42,860 bases of DNA from Patescibacteria group bacterium (GCA_018822435.1 JAHJKD010000040.1:1-42860); one strand, 5' to 3'. Positions 16,883-26,327 are shown, counted from the first letter of the stretch. Notes: generated by a model not told the origin, from the letters alone. Made by a program: numbers and translations.

Positions 16883-18835
16883 TTAAAGCATATCTTGTAA
16901 AGAGACTTTGGTTTTATTCTTATTTTGAGATGATTTTTGCGGCTGAGGTTTGGCTGCTTGTTTTGGTTGCCGGCTTTGCGGCTGTGGCTGAGGTCTTGGC
17001 ATTGGTTTTTGCGGCTGAGGTTTTGATTGTGGTGTAGGCTTAGATCTAGTTTGATTTTTAGGCGGCTCTTTAGTTGCCTGAGGTTCTTGCTGTTTTGCTG
17101 GTTGCGGCTGGGATTTAATTTTCTCTTTTAGTGGCCGGACAAAATTAATACCTTTGTTCGAAGCGGCCGGTTTTCGTTCTTGTTGAGGTTGAGGCTGTAC
17201 TTCTGCTTTGGGCTGGGCTTGTGGTTGAGCCTTGCCAAAATATGTTGTCTGATCAAAAATATTTTCTAATGAAGTTTCTTTTGGCGTGGATTTAACTTCT
17301 TTTTTAATTTCTTCTTTCTCTTCCATTTTTTGAATTTGCTTAGGTGTGGGGGCTTGTTTTTTTTGTTTAGGTTGAGCTTTAGATCGAGGTTGGGCCTGAC
17401 CTAACGATACGGGTAAATCTGAAATTTCCTTAATTTCTCTTTGCGGTTGAGGCTGGGCTTTAGATATAGCCTGGGCTGGTTTTGCAGTTTCCTTGGCCTG
17501 GAGTTTGTCTTTAGGCGGAACATCATCATTATCTTTGGCTTTTGAAGAAGTTTGCATTTCAACCCCGCTCCATCTTAGGATGCGATCCTCAACAATGGCA
17601 CGAGGTTTAGCGAATCGTTCCCGGGAAACACGAATTATTTTTTCGTCATTGCCCACGCCGCCAGTGGCCGGAGGAAGACCGATAGCGGAAAATGGGGAAG
17701 ATGAAACACCATTAATCATTAATTTGAGGAAAAAATTATATTTTTCAATATTAACCAGGTTCTGAGCAGTAAAAGCCGGAGCCATTTCTTTTTCCAACTC
17801 TTCAGCATCATTAGCGCCCACTCGAAATGCTATCATGGTGCCGACGTTGCCAAATACAGCCGCGCGTACTTCATCCGATAGTTGTTCAATATATTGATGG
17901 GCCAGAACAAGGCTTAAACGATATTTTCTGGCCTCTGATAAAATATTGGCAAAAGCTTCTGTGGCAAAATTTTGAAATTCATCTACATACAGATAAAAGT
18001 CGCGTCTTTCTTCTTCGGGAACGTCAACGCGGGACATGGCTGCCAACTGGATCTTAGTAATCATCATCGCGCCAAGCAAGGCAGAATTTTCTTCACCAAC
18101 TCTTCCCTTAGAAAGGTTCATGATTAATATCTTACCTTCATCCATGATTTCACGCGGATCAAATGAACTTTTTGACTGGCCAACTATATTTCTAATAATA
18201 GAAGATGCAATAAACTGCCCAACCTTGTTCTGGATCGGAGCAATGGCTTCCGTTCTGAATTTTTCAGAATAATTAGAAAATTCATCTGTCCAGAAAGTTT
18301 TCACAACCGGATCAGTTACTTTGGATACGACCTTTTTTCTGTAAGTCTTGTCAACAAGCATTCGCATAAGACCAAGTAACGTAGCACCAGGATACTCAAT
18401 TAAAGCAAGAATGGTATTAGTTAAAATATATTCCATACGGGGCCCCCAGGAATCAGCCCAAATTTTCTTGAAGACTCCAACCAGTCCGTAGGCGATCAAA
18501 TGCTTATAATCAGGATTGATATTTTCTAGAATATTAAAGGCAACTGGATTTTCAATATCAGCCGGATTAAAATAAATGACATCGTTGGTTCTTTCCGGAG
18601 GAATGAATTTGATGATCTTTTCCGCCAAGTCACCATGCGGGTCAACAATAGCCAGGCCATTACCTTTTCTAATGTCGTCAATAACCATATTTTCAATCAT
18701 GGTGGACTTGCCCATACCGGTCTTACCAACAATATAAGCATGGCGGCGGCGATCATCCTGCATAATGCCAAATTTACGCCGCTGATTGCGATAATTTGTT
18801 TCTCCGAAAATTGTTATTTCCTTATTATCTTCCAT
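16883..18835 (-). CDS. Type IV secretion / VirD4-TraG-like P-loop ATPase with Q/P-rich C-terminal tail
   Basis: ORF; VGKTGMGKSTMIENMVIDDIRKGNGLAIVDPHGDLAEKII, KILIMNLSKGRVGEENSALLGAMM, RRDFYLYVDEFQNFATEAFANILSEARKYRLSLVLAHQYIEQL. Confidence 0.92.
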   Translation of the reverse strand: MEDNKEITIFGETNYRNQRRKFGIMQDDRRRHAYIVGKTGMGKSTMIENMVIDDIRKGNGLAIVDPHGDLAEKIIKFIPPERTNDVIYFNPADIENPVAFNILENINPDYKHLIAYGLVGVFKKIWADSWGPRMEYILTNTILALIEYPGATLLGLMRMLVDKTYRKKVVSKVTDPVVKTFWTDEFSNYSEKFRTEAIAPIQNKVGQFIASSIIRNIVGQSKSSFDPREIMDEGKILIMNLSKGRVGEENSALLGAMMITKIQLAAMSRVDVPEEERRDFYLYVDEFQNFATEAFANILSEARKYRLSLVLAHQYIEQLSDEVRAAVFGNVGTMIAFRVGANDAEELEKEMAPAFTAQNLVNIEKYNFFLKLMINGVSSSPFSAIGLPPATGGVGNDEKIIRVSRERFAKPRAIVEDRILRWSGVEMQTSSKAKDNDDVPPKDKLQAKETAKPAQAISKAQPQPQREIKEISDLPVSLGQAQPRSKAQPKQKKQAPTPKQIQKMEEKEEIKKEVKSTPKETSLENIFDQTTYFGKAQPQAQPKAEVQPQPQQERKPAASNKGINFVRPLKEKIKSQPQPAKQQEPQATKEPPKNQTRSKPTPQSKPQPQKPMPRPQPQPQSRQPKQAAKPQPQKSSQNKNKTKVSLQDML

Positions 18836-18842
18836 ATATATA

Positions 18843-20468
18843 TTATACTACAGGCAAGTTAGGTGGTGGAGCCCCTGCGTTTTTATTTTGCTCCTGGGGT
18901 TGGGGTTGGGCCTGAGGTTGAGCCGGCGGGGCTTGCACAGGCAAAGGAGGTTGAGCCGGCGGAATTTGTTCGGGTAGAGGTTGGGGGAAAGCGGAAACCG
19001 GAATGCCAGTAACAACATTATCGGGAATTTTTTCCTGATGCTGTTCTTCGATGACTTCCGGCGGTTCAGCGCCTTCTTCTACGGGGATGGGAATTTCATT
19101 TCCCGCGTTAATATTAAGCTGGAACGGAGGTTCAACACGCTTGGTTTCAGCCATAGTGACAAAAGGTGCGCGGACTTCAAGAACTGGGAAATGGTAAAGG
19201 GAGGCCAGTTCATCCACGGCGTAAATGTGTCCAAAATTCTCTCCTCTTTGCCAGTCGCGGATCTTATAGGCGCGCAAGATTTTAATCTGCCGCCTTTTAA
19301 CGCGGTATTTCGGAAAAATATATTCCGCCCCGTAAAAGGGGTAGTTCTGAATATTGATCTGCGTGCGCACGCCCGGATCAAGCCAGTTCGGACCGTTAAA
19401 CTGATCCAGGGCGCCAAGCATGGCACGGCGGCCTTTAAATTCATCAAAGAGGTCTGTTCGGGCGACATATACAAATCTTATCTTGGCTTTATGGATTACC
19501 TGGGAATTCTTACTATCGACAGCCGTAACCAAGTCTTGTTCCGGCTTTACGAGGTAAAGGCTCTTATCCATCGTGTCGCCTACCTGGGCATCGCTTGTGG
19601 CCGGCCCGAAGACCTGTTCGCCGGCTATTTCCAGAGTCTTGATAGGCGCGTCCATAACATGGTCAAGAACGCTCTTTTTAGCCGCATAAGTCTTGCCGTA
19701 AAGCTTGTCCCGGCTGGCCACCTTAAGGATGAACTTATTAGCCTTGATTTTGAAGTTCTGCCATTCTTTAGGATGGAGCGGGGTAATCAGGATCTGATAC
19801 CAAAATTGTTCGCCTGGCTCAAGCCGGCTCATGACTTCCAATATCCCAGCCATCGGATCGATATAGCGACCCGTCAACTGATGTTCAAATCTGTCGTAAG
19901 TCTTAATCGGATACCAGTCGTCAAAACGAAGCTGCATTTCTGCGCCCCAAATTTTAACTTTTTTCTTCTCGATCATTTCCGGCGTAATATCCTTGGCATA
20001 ATCTTCCACTTCCACGATTTCCGCATCCGGATATTGGGCATAAATGGCCGACTCGATCAGATCCCGGAAATATTCCGGCGTATGAACATAAAAACTGATC
20101 GAACCGTTGATTGAGGCGATCTCAAAACTGAAACTTTCCTGTATCCAGCCGTCCCACCAGGCTTCGGTAAAGGTCGGCGTATTGGCCGCGCCCTTCAATG
20201 CGACAAATATCTTTTCCACCGCTTTCATGCTTTGCTCATTTTCCTTGGGAATGCTCAATTTAAGTACGACATATTTTCGAATTCTTTTTTGCCTTTCCAT
20301 AATATAGCGCTTCCAGCCGGTAATGCCATAAACTACTATGATAATAAAGACAATAAAAACTCCTCCATTCAGGAAGAGGAATAAAAAAACTGATAAAGGA
20401 TTGCCTCCAAAGGAAATCAGAAAACTCTGTAAATCGAAGTATTGTAAGTTAAAAAAATCCGGCATCAA
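18843..20468 (-). CDS. Membrane protein, predicted partner of the adjacent ATPase (541 aa)
   Basis: ORF; N-terminal TM segment (FLFLNGGVFIVFIIIVVYGITG), large soluble domain, Q/P-rich C-terminus; 7-nt gap to the ATPase start. Confidence 0.85.
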   Translation of the reverse strand: MMPDFFNLQYFDLQSFLISFGGNPLSVFLFLFLNGGVFIVFIIIVVYGITGWKRYIMERQKRIRKYVVLKLSIPKENEQSMKAVEKIFVALKGAANTPTFTEAWWDGWIQESFSFEIASINGSISFYVHTPEYFRDLIESAIYAQYPDAEIVEVEDYAKDITPEMIEKKKVKIWGAEMQLRFDDWYPIKTYDRFEHQLTGRYIDPMAGILEVMSRLEPGEQFWYQILITPLHPKEWQNFKIKANKFILKVASRDKLYGKTYAAKKSVLDHVMDAPIKTLEIAGEQVFGPATSDAQVGDTMDKSLYLVKPEQDLVTAVDSKNSQVIHKAKIRFVYVARTDLFDEFKGRRAMLGALDQFNGPNWLDPGVRTQINIQNYPFYGAEYIFPKYRVKRRQIKILRAYKIRDWQRGENFGHIYAVDELASLYHFPVLEVRAPFVTMAETKRVEPPFQLNINAGNEIPIPVEEGAEPPEVIEEQHQEKIPDNVVTGIPVSAFPQPLPEQIPPAQPPLPVQAPPAQPQAQPQPQEQNKNAGAPPPNLPVV

Positions 20469-20489
20469 TAAATATTTTTATTTTTGGTT

Positions 20490-21671
20490 TTACTTGTCCT
20501 CTTCAGTATCAGAAATAGGAGCTTCAGCAGGCTTAACTTCCTGCTCGGCAATAGCATATCTTCCATCAGATAACTTATTAAACTTTTTCTTATTAGTTAA
20601 AGCAAGATGGATAGTATTTTTCTTAACGATTCTCTGGTCGAGAACACGCTTAACTATTTCATTTCTGGTCAGAGGTTCACTGGCTTTTTCCAGAACTTCG
20701 GTAATAACATCAGCCACAACGCCGCGCTTGTAACCCCATTCGGTCAATGCATAAATTCCCCGGCCCACTAAAACATACTCTTTATTAAGAATAAGTTCAT
20801 TGTGAACTGTGGGCGGATATGCTTTTTTCTTGAATACTTCGGTTATGCGTCCGGCAATGTCAACAAAATGCATGGGTTTGCCTTCTTTCTTTAAAATAAG
20901 ATAGATCTTATCATTCATGCGTTTTGGCACGACTGAACCCCAAGATGATAAACCATATTCATCAAAAGGATTCCTGGCAATTGCCTGGCTAACCTCCATG
21001 AAAGAACCAAGGACATCTTCTGTTATTTGTTCTTTGTATTGATTATAAAAGTCAGTAGTCATGAATAATTCAAAGATTCTTTCCAGTGATTGAGGCTTTT
21101 CATCATTATTAAGTTCGCCTTTAACAACTTCAATGACTTTATCAAGGAAATCTATTTGGGTTAATTTCATTTTCCAGCTTAAACGATATCGCTTACTATT
21201 TGGGACCTTTTCAAACCGGTCTCCAAGCAATTCAGATAAAATAAAGAGAATGGCTCTTTCATTGGCAGGGGTGTGGCTAGTCATAAAAACCTCTTTCATT
21301 AAGAAGTTCTGCTCGCAGACGCCACCGTTTTGAGAAAGAATAGTGGTAATAACATGCTCAGCATTTTTTACTAGGTCCTGAAAATCACTAGCTTCCTTGA
21401 TCTTCTTAATTGAAAGGTTCTCGATCTGACGAATCCTTTCACGGGTGACATTATAATAATTGCCAATCGCTTCGAGGGTTTGTTTATCATGTTCATTAAG
21501 ACCAAAACGCCTTTTAAGCACGTCAGCTTCTTTTGAAGTTAATTTTCGCAGTAATAATGATATTAGTTCCTGCGGATTAAATTCACTTTTTTCAGATTCC
21601 TCCTTTGATTCGATAACTTTGTCTAAAATTGATGGGGTTTGTGTATTTTGATCACTCATATATTGCGCCAA
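20490..21671 (-). CDS. Sigma-70 region 4-like HTH protein with two HARE-HTH-like domains
   Basis: ORF; LTSKEADVLKRRFGLNEHDKQTLEAIGNYYNVTRERIRQIENLSIKKIKE, then two winged-helix repeats (DKIYLILKKEGKPMHFVDIAGRI... and DVITEVLEKASEPLTRNEIVKRVLDQRIVKKNTIHLALTNKKKFNKLSDGRYAI). Confidence 0.85.
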   Translation of the reverse strand: MAQYMSDQNTQTPSILDKVIESKEESEKSEFNPQELISLLLRKLTSKEADVLKRRFGLNEHDKQTLEAIGNYYNVTRERIRQIENLSIKKIKEASDFQDLVKNAEHVITTILSQNGGVCEQNFLMKEVFMTSHTPANERAILFILSELLGDRFEKVPNSKRYRLSWKMKLTQIDFLDKVIEVVKGELNNDEKPQSLERIFELFMTTDFYNQYKEQITEDVLGSFMEVSQAIARNPFDEYGLSSWGSVVPKRMNDKIYLILKKEGKPMHFVDIAGRITEVFKKKAYPPTVHNELILNKEYVLVGRGIYALTEWGYKRGVVADVITEVLEKASEPLTRNEIVKRVLDQRIVKKNTIHLALTNKKKFNKLSDGRYAIAEQEVKPAEAPISDTEEDK

Positions 21672-21735
21672 TATAAGCCAAAAAGAAATGACTTATATCA
21701 AATTAATTTAGTCAATTTATGTTACTTACTTTAAC

Positions 21736-21764
21736 ACTATATCATAAAATCAAAAAACTGTCAA
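21736..21764 (-). promoter_or_regulatory. Sigma70-type promoter for the 20490-21671 gene
   Basis: Minus strand TTGACA - 17 nt - TATAGT. Confidence 0.8.
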
Positions 21765-21817
21765 GCAATATTAAAAAATAAACTTGACATTAGTGCAAAG
21801 TAAATTATTTATTATAA

Positions 21818-22702
21818 TTACCTCTTCAGAACCTTTGCTCCCCAAAGGAGGAGTGGTGAAGCAATAAATATTGAAGAATATGTACCAGTAATAATACCAA
21901 CCATTAATGCAAGGACAAAATATTTGATTGTTTCCCCGCCAAACAGGAATAATGCAGCCAGAACAAACAATGTAGTAAGGGAAGTATTTAGAGATCTGGT
22001 GATTGTGTGGTTAACAGCTTCGTTAACAACGCCTTCAAATGTATCTTGATGAGATGTTTTCAGCCCTTCCCTAATCCTATCAAAAACAACAATGGTATCG
22101 TTTACAGAATACCCGAGCACGGTCAATATAGCTGTAATAAACATGATATTTAATTCCACACCGAAGAAATGGCCGATAATCAAGAATACGCCCAATGTAA
22201 TAATAACGTCATGAGCTAGAGCGCCTAAGGCAGCCACACCGTACATCCAAGATGGAACCGGGCCCTTGCTAACACCACGGAAAGCCCAAGACAGATATCC
22301 GACAATGCCAATGAGGACTAGTAATATGGCGATCCATGATTTTCTTTTTAATTCTTCACCTATGACGGGTCCGATAGATTCAAAGCTTTGTTCCTCTGCT
22401 CCGGGTAAAGCTTCCATAACTTCCTGCCTCTGTTCGTTTGATATAAATCCCATTTTCAAGATAATACCGTTGTCCCCTGTTGTCTGGATATTAGCTTCGC
22501 CAAGATCTGGAACTGATGATGCTTGCTCCTCAACTTCTTCCACGCTAGGACGGCCATCTGGATATTCCACATACAAGAGTGAACCACCTGTGAAATCTAT
22601 CCCTAAATTAAAGCCATACATAATTGCCGCCACTAAAGTTACCGCAATGAGGGCCATGGATATGGAGAACCAAATTTTTCGGGTTTTGATAATATTATAC
22701 AT
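21818..22702 (-). CDS. secF: Protein translocase subunit SecF
   Basis: ORF; FNLGIDFTGGSLLYVEY, LGYSVNDTIVVFDRIREGLK, NEAVNHTITRSLNTSLTTLFVLAALFLFGG. Confidence 0.96.
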   Translation of the reverse strand: MYNIIKTRKIWFSISMALIAVTLVAAIMYGFNLGIDFTGGSLLYVEYPDGRPSVEEVEEQASSVPDLGEANIQTTGDNGIILKMGFISNEQRQEVMEALPGAEEQSFESIGPVIGEELKRKSWIAILLVLIGIVGYLSWAFRGVSKGPVPSWMYGVAALGALAHDVIITLGVFLIIGHFFGVELNIMFITAILTVLGYSVNDTIVVFDRIREGLKTSHQDTFEGVVNEAVNHTITRSLNTSLTTLFVLAALFLFGGETIKYFVLALMVGIITGTYSSIFIASPLLLWGAKVLKR

Positions 22703-24377
22703 CTTCTTTGTCCTCCGAATTTACATTGGCGCAACCATACCACCAAAGGCTCTTTGTAGAAATTATTTTTAACAATGTCCGGGTAATGATAATAGCAGAA
22801 AACATTGAAACCAGAATACCGATAGCCAGGGTAATAGCAAAGCCCTGAATTAATGATGTGCCCATCCAAGCCAATATTAAACATGTAATTAGTGTAGAAA
22901 TATTTGAATCTCTGATAGATGTCCAGGCGCGCTTAAAACCGTCGTCTATGGCCAGGCTAACTGGCTTCTTGTTTCGCAGCTCTTCTTTCATTCTTTCAAA
23001 AATAAGCACGTTTGCATCTACCGCCATACCGATAGATATTATAAAACCGGCGACACCTGCCAATGTCAAAGTGACCGGCCATAATTTAAATATCGCCAAA
23101 ACTACTAATCCGTATATAAATAAAGCAATGACTGCAATAACGCCGGGCAGTCTATAATAAAGGATAATAAACAAAGATAAGATAACGAGTCCGATTAAAC
23201 CGGCAAGTAAGGATTTTTCAATTGATTCCTGGCCTAAAGTCGGGCCGATATTTCTTTGGTTGATCAACTCGATAGGCACGGGCAAGGCACCGGCATTTAG
23301 GCGCTGGGCTAAAGTTTTGGCTTCTTCCAGAGTGTCATCACCTGTGATTACTGCACTTCCGTCCCGAATAGGCTCGTTAACCACGGGGGTGGAAATTGGG
23401 GAACCATCAAGATATATAGCCACTGTCTTGCCGACATTCCTTTCAGTGATTTCGGCAAACAAATCTTTTCCTTCATCGTCAAAGGTCAGATTTACTTGCG
23501 GTAAATTGGTTTGCGGATCAAATACAACTTCTGAACCTTTTAACTGTTTTCCTGATAAACCAGTATTTACATATTCCGGAGCGAGCATTTGCGGTTCGTC
23601 CGGAACTTTTAACATTAATATATGAGAAGCTACGGCCACATCATTGCCTTCTTCGTCCTGCCTTAATTCATCTACTTTAATAATATGATAGCCAAAGACT
23701 GTCTCCACTACTTCAGGATAAACCTGCCCGACTTCGGCTTTTTCAAAAACTACTTCTTCAAATTCAGCAATAGTCTCCCCTCTTCTGATCTCACCCAAAG
23801 CCCCGCCTTCTGTAGCCGAGCCGGGATCCTGGGATTTTTCCGTGGCTAAAACAGCAAAGTCTTCACCAGCTAAGGCTTGATCTAAGACCTCCTGGGCTAA
23901 TTTCTTATTTTCTATATTTTGCTCTTCTATCTCGGCCTTTTCCTCTTCTGTATATTCTTTAGGCTCACCTTCTTCTTTGAATTCTAATAAAGGAGTTTCG
24001 CCGATTTCATTTACAGCTTCATTTACATCTTCTATGCCAGGTAATTCCACGTTTACTCTCCAGGTGTCTCCATATTTTGTGGTTTGGACTAAAGGTTCAG
24101 AAACGCCAAAAGCATTGACTCTTCGTTCAATCACATCTCTTACGCCTTCCATTGCTTCTTCCTTTTCTTCATTAGGGATTTCAGTCAGGTCGGCTTCATA
24201 TAATAAAGCGGTTCCGCCCTGGAGATCCAAGCCCAAATGGACTTTGATTTGGCGCTTTAATTCCCCGCCCCAGGAAATATCCGGACCCTGGGGAATATCA
24301 ACCATTAAGGCAAAACCTGCCAAAACTAAAATACCCAAAAGGGTAAGCCATAATTTTCCTCTAGCTGATAGGTTCAT
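22695..24377 (-). CDS. secD: Protein translocase subunit SecD with inserted parvulin (PpiC-type) rotamase segment
   Basis: ORF; HLGLDLQGGTALLYE, RRVNAFGVSEP, ELPGI, LAQRLNAGALPVPIEL, GPTLGQESIEKSLLAGLIGL, GMAVDANVLIFERMKEEL; insert GEDFAVLATEKSQDPGSATEGGALGEIRRGETIAEFEEVVFEKAEVGQVYPEVVETVFGYHIIKVDE. Confidence 0.96.
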   Translation of the reverse strand: MNLSARGKLWLTLLGILVLAGFALMVDIPQGPDISWGGELKRQIKVHLGLDLQGGTALLYEADLTEIPNEEKEEAMEGVRDVIERRVNAFGVSEPLVQTTKYGDTWRVNVELPGIEDVNEAVNEIGETPLLEFKEEGEPKEYTEEEKAEIEEQNIENKKLAQEVLDQALAGEDFAVLATEKSQDPGSATEGGALGEIRRGETIAEFEEVVFEKAEVGQVYPEVVETVFGYHIIKVDELRQDEEGNDVAVASHILMLKVPDEPQMLAPEYVNTGLSGKQLKGSEVVFDPQTNLPQVNLTFDDEGKDLFAEITERNVGKTVAIYLDGSPISTPVVNEPIRDGSAVITGDDTLEEAKTLAQRLNAGALPVPIELINQRNIGPTLGQESIEKSLLAGLIGLVILSLFIILYYRLPGVIAVIALFIYGLVVLAIFKLWPVTLTLAGVAGFIISIGMAVDANVLIFERMKEELRNKKPVSLAIDDGFKRAWTSIRDSNISTLITCLILAWMGTSLIQGFAITLAIGILVSMFSAIIITRTLLKIISTKSLWWYGCANVNSEDKEDV

Positions 24378-24427
24378 ATTGGATTATTATATATGAGAAT
24401 CCCAAGGATTACAAGTGTTATATTAGC

Positions 24428-25885
24428 TTAATAATGCACAATCACATCATCACCGGTATTAGCCCAATGATACAGGACGTCGGCTTCGTATAAAGGTTCA
24501 TTAATACAACCGTGGGACATGACATGGCCCCAGTTATTATGCCAGTAGGCGCCGTGGATGGTGTAATCGCCGTAAAAAGCGAGGACATGGGGCACATTTT
24601 CCAGGTCATAATTATTCGGATCGCCCTCCCCGTAAAATCCGGTCATACGCAGGGTCGCCATTTTGGCATATATATTGAAGTGGCCGGTTGGTGTGGCATA
24701 GCCAGCTTTGCCAGTGGAAACGTAAAAATCCATATCTTTCTTACCGTTTCTATAAGCGCGAAGCTTTTGTTCGCTAAGATTTACATCAATATATTTAAAT
24801 AAATCACTACGGCCTTCTATCTGTCTTTTACCTGGCAAAGTGACAATCCTGATATTTCTTATCTTGCCTGCTTTTCTTTGTTTCTTGGTCAGCTTCCTGG
24901 TCAGCTTGCCGGCGGCGATCTTAACACCGCCCTTGAAATCGCTCTCGTAAGCGATGGTGCCGGGAGCGAGAGGCTGGCCATGGCCCTCGAACGTGCGCAC
25001 TTGCGGACCGCCATCCCAGTTCGGAGCTGTAATTATTTCATCAACACCGTCTGAATCTATGTCGCCGGCAGTTATCTGCACCCCGCCGCGGAAGCCGTCA
25101 GCGTAGGCCAGGAAATCTCCCAAAATTGTTTTATCGTTATTTGCTTTATAAACTTTTACACGCGGTTGGCCAAAGCTCTGGATGGATGTAACGATCTCGT
25201 CTTCAGCGCCGCCATCAACATTAGCGCAAGCGACATTAGCACCGCCTCTCATATCAGAGGAAAATGGCCGGAAGTCTAATCCTAGATACCGGCCGCGGCC
25301 ATTGAAGGTACGGACATGGGTAGACCCGCCCGGACCAGCAGAAGCAATAATTTCATCTTTGCCATCGCCATTAGTATCGCAGGCAGCCACATTGACCCCG
25401 CCTTTGAAGCCGGAATCAAATGCATAAAAGCTGCCCCTGTATTTTGGTTCACCTTTAAAGTCAAAAACTCTGACCTGGGGTCCCCCGTCTATCATTGGTG
25501 CTGTAATGATCTCGTTTCTCTTTTTCTTGCCTTTTTTCTTGCCGCGGACATTTCCCACAGCCACATTCACACCCATTTTAGAATTAATGTCATAAGCCAA
25601 GAACTTTCTCTTAAAATCTCCATTAGACTTAAACACATAAACCCATGGTTCTTGGCCGGGACCGGAACCAATAATAATTTCTGCCTTACCATCTTTACCA
25701 ACATCCCCGACAGCCACAGAACCGCCTTCTTGGTTCATGTTTTCAAACGGAAAAAAAGACTTTTTCTGGTTAAAAGCCTGAGTAAAAACCTTTGCCTCTG
25801 GCGGACGTTCGTCAAACGCCATGCTCACACATGGAATAAGGAATATTCCTAATGTGAGGAGTATATAATATTTGAAGTTTTTCAT
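24428..25885 (-). CDS. FG-GAP/VCBS-repeat protein with C-terminal YkuD L,D-transpeptidase domain, paralog A
   Basis: ORF; signal-like MKNFKYYILLTLGIFLIPCVSMA (Met at 25885); repeats such as GGVQITAGDIDSDGVDEIITAPNWDGGPQVRTF; IHGAYWHNNWGHVMSHGCIN catalytic motif. Confidence 0.92.
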   Translation of the reverse strand: MKNFKYYILLTLGIFLIPCVSMAFDERPPEAKVFTQAFNQKKSFFPFENMNQEGGSVAVGDVGKDGKAEIIIGSGPGQEPWVYVFKSNGDFKRKFLAYDINSKMGVNVAVGNVRGKKKGKKKRNEIITAPMIDGGPQVRVFDFKGEPKYRGSFYAFDSGFKGGVNVAACDTNGDGKDEIIASAGPGGSTHVRTFNGRGRYLGLDFRPFSSDMRGGANVACANVDGGAEDEIVTSIQSFGQPRVKVYKANNDKTILGDFLAYADGFRGGVQITAGDIDSDGVDEIITAPNWDGGPQVRTFEGHGQPLAPGTIAYESDFKGGVKIAAGKLTRKLTKKQRKAGKIRNIRIVTLPGKRQIEGRSDLFKYIDVNLSEQKLRAYRNGKKDMDFYVSTGKAGYATPTGHFNIYAKMATLRMTGFYGEGDPNNYDLENVPHVLAFYGDYTIHGAYWHNNWGHVMSHGCINEPLYEADVLYHWANTGDDVIVHY

Positions 25886-25920
25886 GCCAATATTATAATT
25901 TATTTCTGGATTTTTTTCAA

Positions 25921-26220
25921 GAAGAACCGCAGATTTCGCTGATTGGGCAGATTTCACAGATTTTTTCTTTTGGAATTTATTAGTCTTTTAAATTGGAGGC
26001 TGCGGGCACCAAAATTGAGTATTAAACCGACTTCCACATTAAAAGCTTCTAAATAATTGATGGCTTGAGAATAGTGTACTTTTTTAATTCTGAAACCGCT
26101 TTTAATTCAACTAAGACTTTTTCTTCAACCATCATATCAACTCTTCTTCGACCCATCATGATGCTTATCATAAAAAATAAATCTGTGAAATCCTTCCAAT
26201 CTGCGTAATCAGTGGTTCTA
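25921..26220. mobile_element. Small element: inverted repeats flanking a GxxExxY remnant
   Basis: Left end AACCGCAGATTTCGCTGATTGGGCAGATTTCACAGATT (from 25925); right end reverse complement AACCACTGATTACGCAGATTGGAAGGATTTCACAGATT. Confidence 0.6.
25954..26159 (-). pseudogene. N-terminally truncated, frameshifted GxxExxY-family gene
   Basis: Minus strand MGRRRVDMMVEEKVLVELKAVSELKK then, in the -1 frame, VHYSQAINYLEAFNVEVGLILNFGARSLQFKRLINSKRKNL*; frame change at A_AAA_AAG (26079-26085). Confidence 0.75.
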
Positions 26221-26222
26221 CA

Positions 26223-26249
26223 CAAAAAAAACAGAGGCGCCGAGCCTCT
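26223..26249 (-). terminator. Intrinsic terminator
   Basis: Minus strand AGAGGCtcggcGCCTCTgTTTTTTTT. Confidence 0.8.
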
Positions 26250-26273
26250 ATTTCCTAAATTAAGATTATTAAA

Positions 26274-26303
26274 ATTAAAAGCACCTGTCAAATAGACAGG
26301 TGC
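26274..26303 (-). terminator. Intrinsic terminator of the second YkuD gene
   Basis: Minus strand GCACCTGTCtatttGACAGGTGCTTTTAATTTT; perfect 9-bp stem. Confidence 0.85.
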
Positions 26304-26327
26304 TCCACTGAAACTGTGGAAAATATT

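Noticed and set aside
18981-20114. 377-aa plus-strand ORF
   Set aside because: Fully antisense to a well-supported membrane protein gene (18843-20468); no recognisable motif; shadow ORF.
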